NCBI RefSeq assembly: GCF_002159765.1
Contig: NZ_NFJH01000011.1
Span: 1 to 64,000, forward strand
From: Collinsella sp. An268
GTDB lineage: Bacteria; Actinomycetota; Coriobacteriia; Coriobacteriales; Coriobacteriaceae
DNA: 64,000 nt
Direction of reading: 5' to 3'
The notes beneath the pieces are model-generated. The model was not told where the DNA came from. It was given only the letters and a program-made list of their open reading frames with translations, and did not search any database. This document shows positions 61,866 through 64,000 of the stretch, piece by piece (positions within the stretch are counted from its first letter, which is position 1; the number at the start of each line of letters is the position of its first letter). Both the position numbers and the translations under genes were made by a program.

Positions 61866-63401
61866 CTAGTTCTCCTTCGCTTCGCGTTGATCTGAAATGA
61901 GACGGTTGAGCGCGTTGATGTAGGCCTTGGTGGAAGACACGATGATATCGTTGTCGGAACCGCGGCCCGTGTAGACCTGGCCCGAGCCCGCCGTCACGCG
62001 GACGGTGACCTCGCCCAGCGCATCGATACCGCGGGTGATGGCCTTGATGGCGAACTCCGAGAGGTCGTTTTCGACCGAGACGATCTGGTTGACGGCCTTG
62101 TAGACGGCGTCGACGGGGCCGGTGCCAAACGCGGCGACCGTGTGCTCCTCGCCGTCCTCGCCCACGAGGGTGAGCGTCGCTGTGGGCGTGAGCGGGAAGC
62201 CGCAGGACACCTGCACGGCGCCCAGCGTCCAAATGGCCTTCGTCTCGCGCTCGCGCTCGTGCACGATGGACTCGAGGTCCTCGTCGTACACTTCCTTCTT
62301 CTTGTCCGCAACCTCGAGGAAGGCCTGATAGATGCCCTCAAACTCCTCATCGGCAAACGTGTAGCCGAGCTCGGCCATGCGATGGCGCAGCGCCGCGTGG
62401 CCGGAGCGCGCGGAGAGGATGATCTGCGAACCGCCGGCGCCCACGTCGGCCGGGTCGATGATCTCGTAGGTGTCGCGCGCCTTGAGCACGCCGTCCTGGT
62501 GGATGCCCGAACTGTGGGCAAACGCGTTGGCGCCCACGATCGCCTTGTTGGCCTGCACGGTCATGCCGGTGATGGAGCTTACGAGCTTGCTTGCGCGCGT
62601 CAGCTCCTGCGTGACGATATCGGTGTGCGCGTCGAGCTCGGCACCGTGCATCTTGATGGCCATGACCACCTCTTCGAGCGCCGTGTTGCCCGCGCGCTCG
62701 CCCAGGCCGTTGATGGTGCACTCCACCTGCGTGGCGCCGTTGCGCACCGACTCGATGGCAAGGGCCGTCGCCATGCCGAGGTCGTTGTGCGTGTGGACCG
62801 AGATCGTCACGTCCTCGATGCCCGCCACGCGCTCGCGCAGGTCCTTGATGCGCGCGCCGAAGGCCCACGGCATGTTGTAGCCCGTGGTGTCGGGGATGTT
62901 CACCACCGTGGCGCCCGCCTTGACGGCCGCCTCCACAATGCGGCAGAGGAAGTCCTGGTCGGCGCGGCCAGCGTCCTCCGCATAGAACTCGACGTCGTCC
63001 ACAAAGCTGCGCGCGAGCTTCACGGCGCGGACGGCGCGCTCTATAGCCTCGTCCTCCGTGAGATGCAGCTTGTCGCGCAGGTGGCTCGGGGATACGCCCA
63101 GACCGGTGTGGATGCGGGGGCGCTTGGCACACTTGAGCGCCTCGGCCGCCACCTCGATGTCCTTATCGACGGCGCGGGTGAGGCCGCAGACGACGCAGCG
63201 GTCGCCCGCGAGGCGGCCGATCTCGGCCACGCTCTTGAAGTCGCCCGGGCTCGAGATGGGGAAACCCGCCTCGATCACGTCGACGTTCATGCGGATGAGC
63301 TGCCGCGCGACGATGAGCTTCTCCTCGGTGTTCATGCTGGCGCCGGGCGACTGCTCGCCGTCGCGCAGCGTGGTGTCGAAGATGGCGATCTTTCTGGTCA
63401 T
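61866..63401 (-). CDS. leuA: 2-isopropylmalate synthase
   Basis: 511 residues. [16 protein letters not shown] at the start, [20 protein letters not shown] and the [14 protein letters not shown] signature mark the catalytic barrel; the C-terminal third (from about 390) is the leucine-binding allosteric domain. It condenses acetyl-CoA and 2-ketoisovalerate, the first committed step of leucine synthesis. GGAGGA precedes the ATG at 63401. Expression is probably controlled by the attenuator upstream. Confidence 0.95.
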   Translation of the reverse strand: MTRKIAIFDTTLRDGEQSPGASMNTEEKLIVARQLIRMNVDVIEAGFPISSPGDFKSVAEIGRLAGDRCVVCGLTRAVDKDIEVAAEALKCAKRPRIHTGLGVSPSHLRDKLHLTEDEAIERAVRAVKLARSFVDDVEFYAEDAGRADQDFLCRIVEAAVKAGATVVNIPDTTGYNMPWAFGARIKDLRERVAGIEDVTISVHTHNDLGMATALAIESVRNGATQVECTINGLGERAGNTALEEVVMAIKMHGAELDAHTDIVTQELTRASKLVSSITGMTVQANKAIVGANAFAHSSGIHQDGVLKARDTYEIIDPADVGAGGSQIILSARSGHAALRHRMAELGYTFADEEFEGIYQAFLEVADKKKEVYDEDLESIVHERERETKAIWTLGAVQVSCGFPLTPTATLTLVGEDGEEHTVAAFGTGPVDAVYKAVNQIVSVENDLSEFAIKAITRGIDALGEVTVRVTAGSGQVYTGRGSDNDIIVSSTKAYINALNRLISDQREAKEN

Positions 63402-63495
63402 GTGGTCCTCCTGCTCTTGGGGCGGCCCTTGTGCCCGCCGGGGTGACGTCAGGCGTTGCAGGAGGTGACGGTTGGCATGAGAACCGAAAACGGAA

Positions 63496-63512
63496 GAAGC
63501 ACCCCGTCGCGC
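63496..63512 (-). terminator. Attenuator terminator, descending arm (segment 4)
   Basis: On the leu transcript, segment 4 (GCGCGACGGGGTGCTTC) pairs with segment 3 (63541-63557, GAAGCACCCCGACGCGC) with one mismatch and is followed by a T-rich run (TTCCGTTTTC). This is the terminator form of the attenuator; the stem spans 63496-63557. Confidence 0.75.
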
Positions 63513-63540
63513 GTCACGTCCTGCAAGGCGTCGGGTAGAT

Positions 63541-63607
63541 GCGCGTCGGGGTGCTTCTGAAAAGACGGGCGGCTGCGAGCCACAAAGGCGAGAAGACCCT
63601 AGCGCGC
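63541..63607 (-). promoter_or_regulatory. leu attenuator, antiterminator pairing (segments 2 and 3)
   Basis: Segment 2 (63592-63607, GCGCGCTAGGGTCTTC in the RNA) can pair with segment 3 (63541-63557), which excludes the terminator. Segment 2 can instead pair with segment 1 (63622-63631, ACCCTAGCGC, perfect 10-base stem with 63596-63605), which covers the leucine codons. A ribosome stalled at the leucine codons would free segment 2 and allow transcription of leuACDB. Confidence 0.8.
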
Positions 63608-63697
63608 ATCGGCGCGTAGTAGCGCTAGGGTTAGAAGCGAGCAGGCGGCAGCAGGCCAAGCGGCCTTCTCTACCGTATGGATGCCCCTCGTCATCAT
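63599..63697 (-). CDS. leuL: leu operon leader peptide
   Basis: A 32-residue frame too short for most gene finders. It begins ATG at 63697 (second ATG directly after; GAGG upstream), ends at TAG 63599-63601 and contains SLLTLALL at residues 20-27. The five leucines use CTT once and CTA four times, a rare codon in this GC-rich genome, directly over stem segment 1. It acts as a sensor of leucyl-tRNA; the peptide itself probably has no role. Confidence 0.8.
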   Translation of the reverse strand: MMTRGIHTVEKAAWPAAACSLLTLALLRADAR

Positions 63698-63701
63698 AGC
63701 G

Positions 63702-63929
63702 CCCTCAAGTCCTCTCGTCGTGCGCGCCACACACGGCGCTGCATTGGAATAAAGTGTAGCAAAGGCTTAACCCCGCCGCCGCCCACAATCCCGCAAACGG
63801 TCGCCTTGTTTCCAACCGGTTACCGATGCGCAGAGAGCGGGCCCGCCGGCCCCCTCTAAGAGCCGTCGGCCCGCAACCTCATCCCGCCCCGCCGGCGCCG
63901 TCAAGCGAAGGCGCCCACGGCAGGGGCGC
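63702..63929. other. Leu operon upstream region and GC hairpins
   Basis: No gene seen. TACACT (about 63738-63743, minus strand) in an AT-rich patch is a possible -10 for the leu leader. GCGGGCC (63837-63843) and GGCCCGC (63866-63872) form a stem that may terminate transcription of the gene entering from the right. Confidence 0.35.
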
Positions 63930-63931
63930 CT
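63909..63931 (-). terminator. Hairpin at the end of the right-hand partial gene
   Basis: AGGCGCCC and GGGCGCCT are perfect 8-base arms around a 7-base loop, overlapping the stop codon of the partial minus-strand gene. Confidence 0.45.
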
Positions 63932-64000
63932 ACTCCCGCGCGAAGGCGGCGAGGCGCCGGACCACCTCGCGCATCTCCCCCTCATGGGTGCGGGGGTGGA
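63930..64000 (-). CDS. C-terminal end of an unidentified protein (partial)
   Basis: The minus-strand frame running in from the right edge ends HPRTHEGEMREVVRRLAAFA RE at a TAG (63930-63932). About 22 residues are visible, with normal amphipathic helix composition; the family cannot be named. Confidence 0.45.
   Translation of the reverse strand, partial: HPRTHEGEMREVVRRLAAFARE

Noticed and set aside
61866-63659. Longer leuA start upstream of 63401
   Set aside because: The extension crosses the attenuator, is arginine-rich and lacks LeuA likeness; ATG 63401 has a clear GGAGGA site.
63496-63697. T-box riboswitch controlling leuA
   Set aside because: No TGGNACC T-box sequence or specifier stem was seen; the leader-peptide attenuator explains the structures better.

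Overview
The window looks like a chromosomal segment of a high-GC actinobacterium of the class Coriobacteriia, probably Collinsella or a close relative. This is inferred from the protein sequences (RpoB/RpoC, ribosomal proteins, a DUF559-like endonuclease-fold protein, a PurF-like protein starting MGGFFG) and from GC-rich codon use; it was not confirmed by any search. Most of the window is GC-rich core genome. About 44.8-52.7 kb is visibly AT-richer and looks acquired.

Layout. 0-8 kb: a D-2-hydroxyacid dehydrogenase, a TetR-controlled MFS exporter, a uracil/xanthine permease, HPr and an RDD membrane protein, mixed with decayed or fused genes (HxlR/GNAT junction, frameshifted PRD regulator joined to a MalY-type tail). 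8.2-18.1 kb: minus-strand ribosomal gene block rpsL-rpsG-fusA-rpsJ // rplC-rplD-rplW / rplB-rpsS-rplV-rpsC-rplP-rpmC-rpsQ-rplN-rplX, ending in a terminator after rplX. The slashes mark unusual palindrome-filled gaps. 18.6-28.0 kb: DUF559-like gene, rpoC, rpoB. 28.1-43.3 kb: a polyprenyl-type glycosyltransferase with galU, an XRE-aminotransferase fusion, a PurF-like protein without the catalytic cysteine, a peptide deformylase homologue without the catalytic glutamate, UvrA2, small membrane proteins, two GNATs in the window overall, an MFS transporter and an aldo/keto reductase with ferredoxin domain. 43.4-45.1 kb: gene remnants.

45.1-58.4 kb is the most interesting accessory region. It holds a GIY-YIG-like protein, a LURP/Tubby-like protein, two membrane-anchored extracellular-domain proteins (DUF4839-like and DUF6591-like), an SPFH-SHOCT protein, a PH-like/zinc-ribbon protein, a transmembrane Ser/Thr kinase, a polytopic membrane protein, two paralogous HTH proteins and an ECF sigma/anti-sigma pair. 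Three copies of the palindrome TCAGTTG-S-CAACTGA lie upstream of two of its transcription units, which suggests one envelope-surveillance regulon. I regard this as the best candidate for an undescribed system.

58.8-63.7 kb: leuA-leuC-leuD-leuB, preceded by a well-resolved ribosome-mediated attenuator: a leader peptide with five leucines, four of them CTA, and alternative 1:2, 2:3 and 3:4 stems.

A cross-cutting feature is that many intergenic gaps contain large perfect or nested inverted repeats, each built from its own locally repeated word. One 60-bp palindromic unit is shared between two loci 52 kb apart. No tRNA, rRNA, CRISPR array, complete insertion sequence or prophage was recognised.
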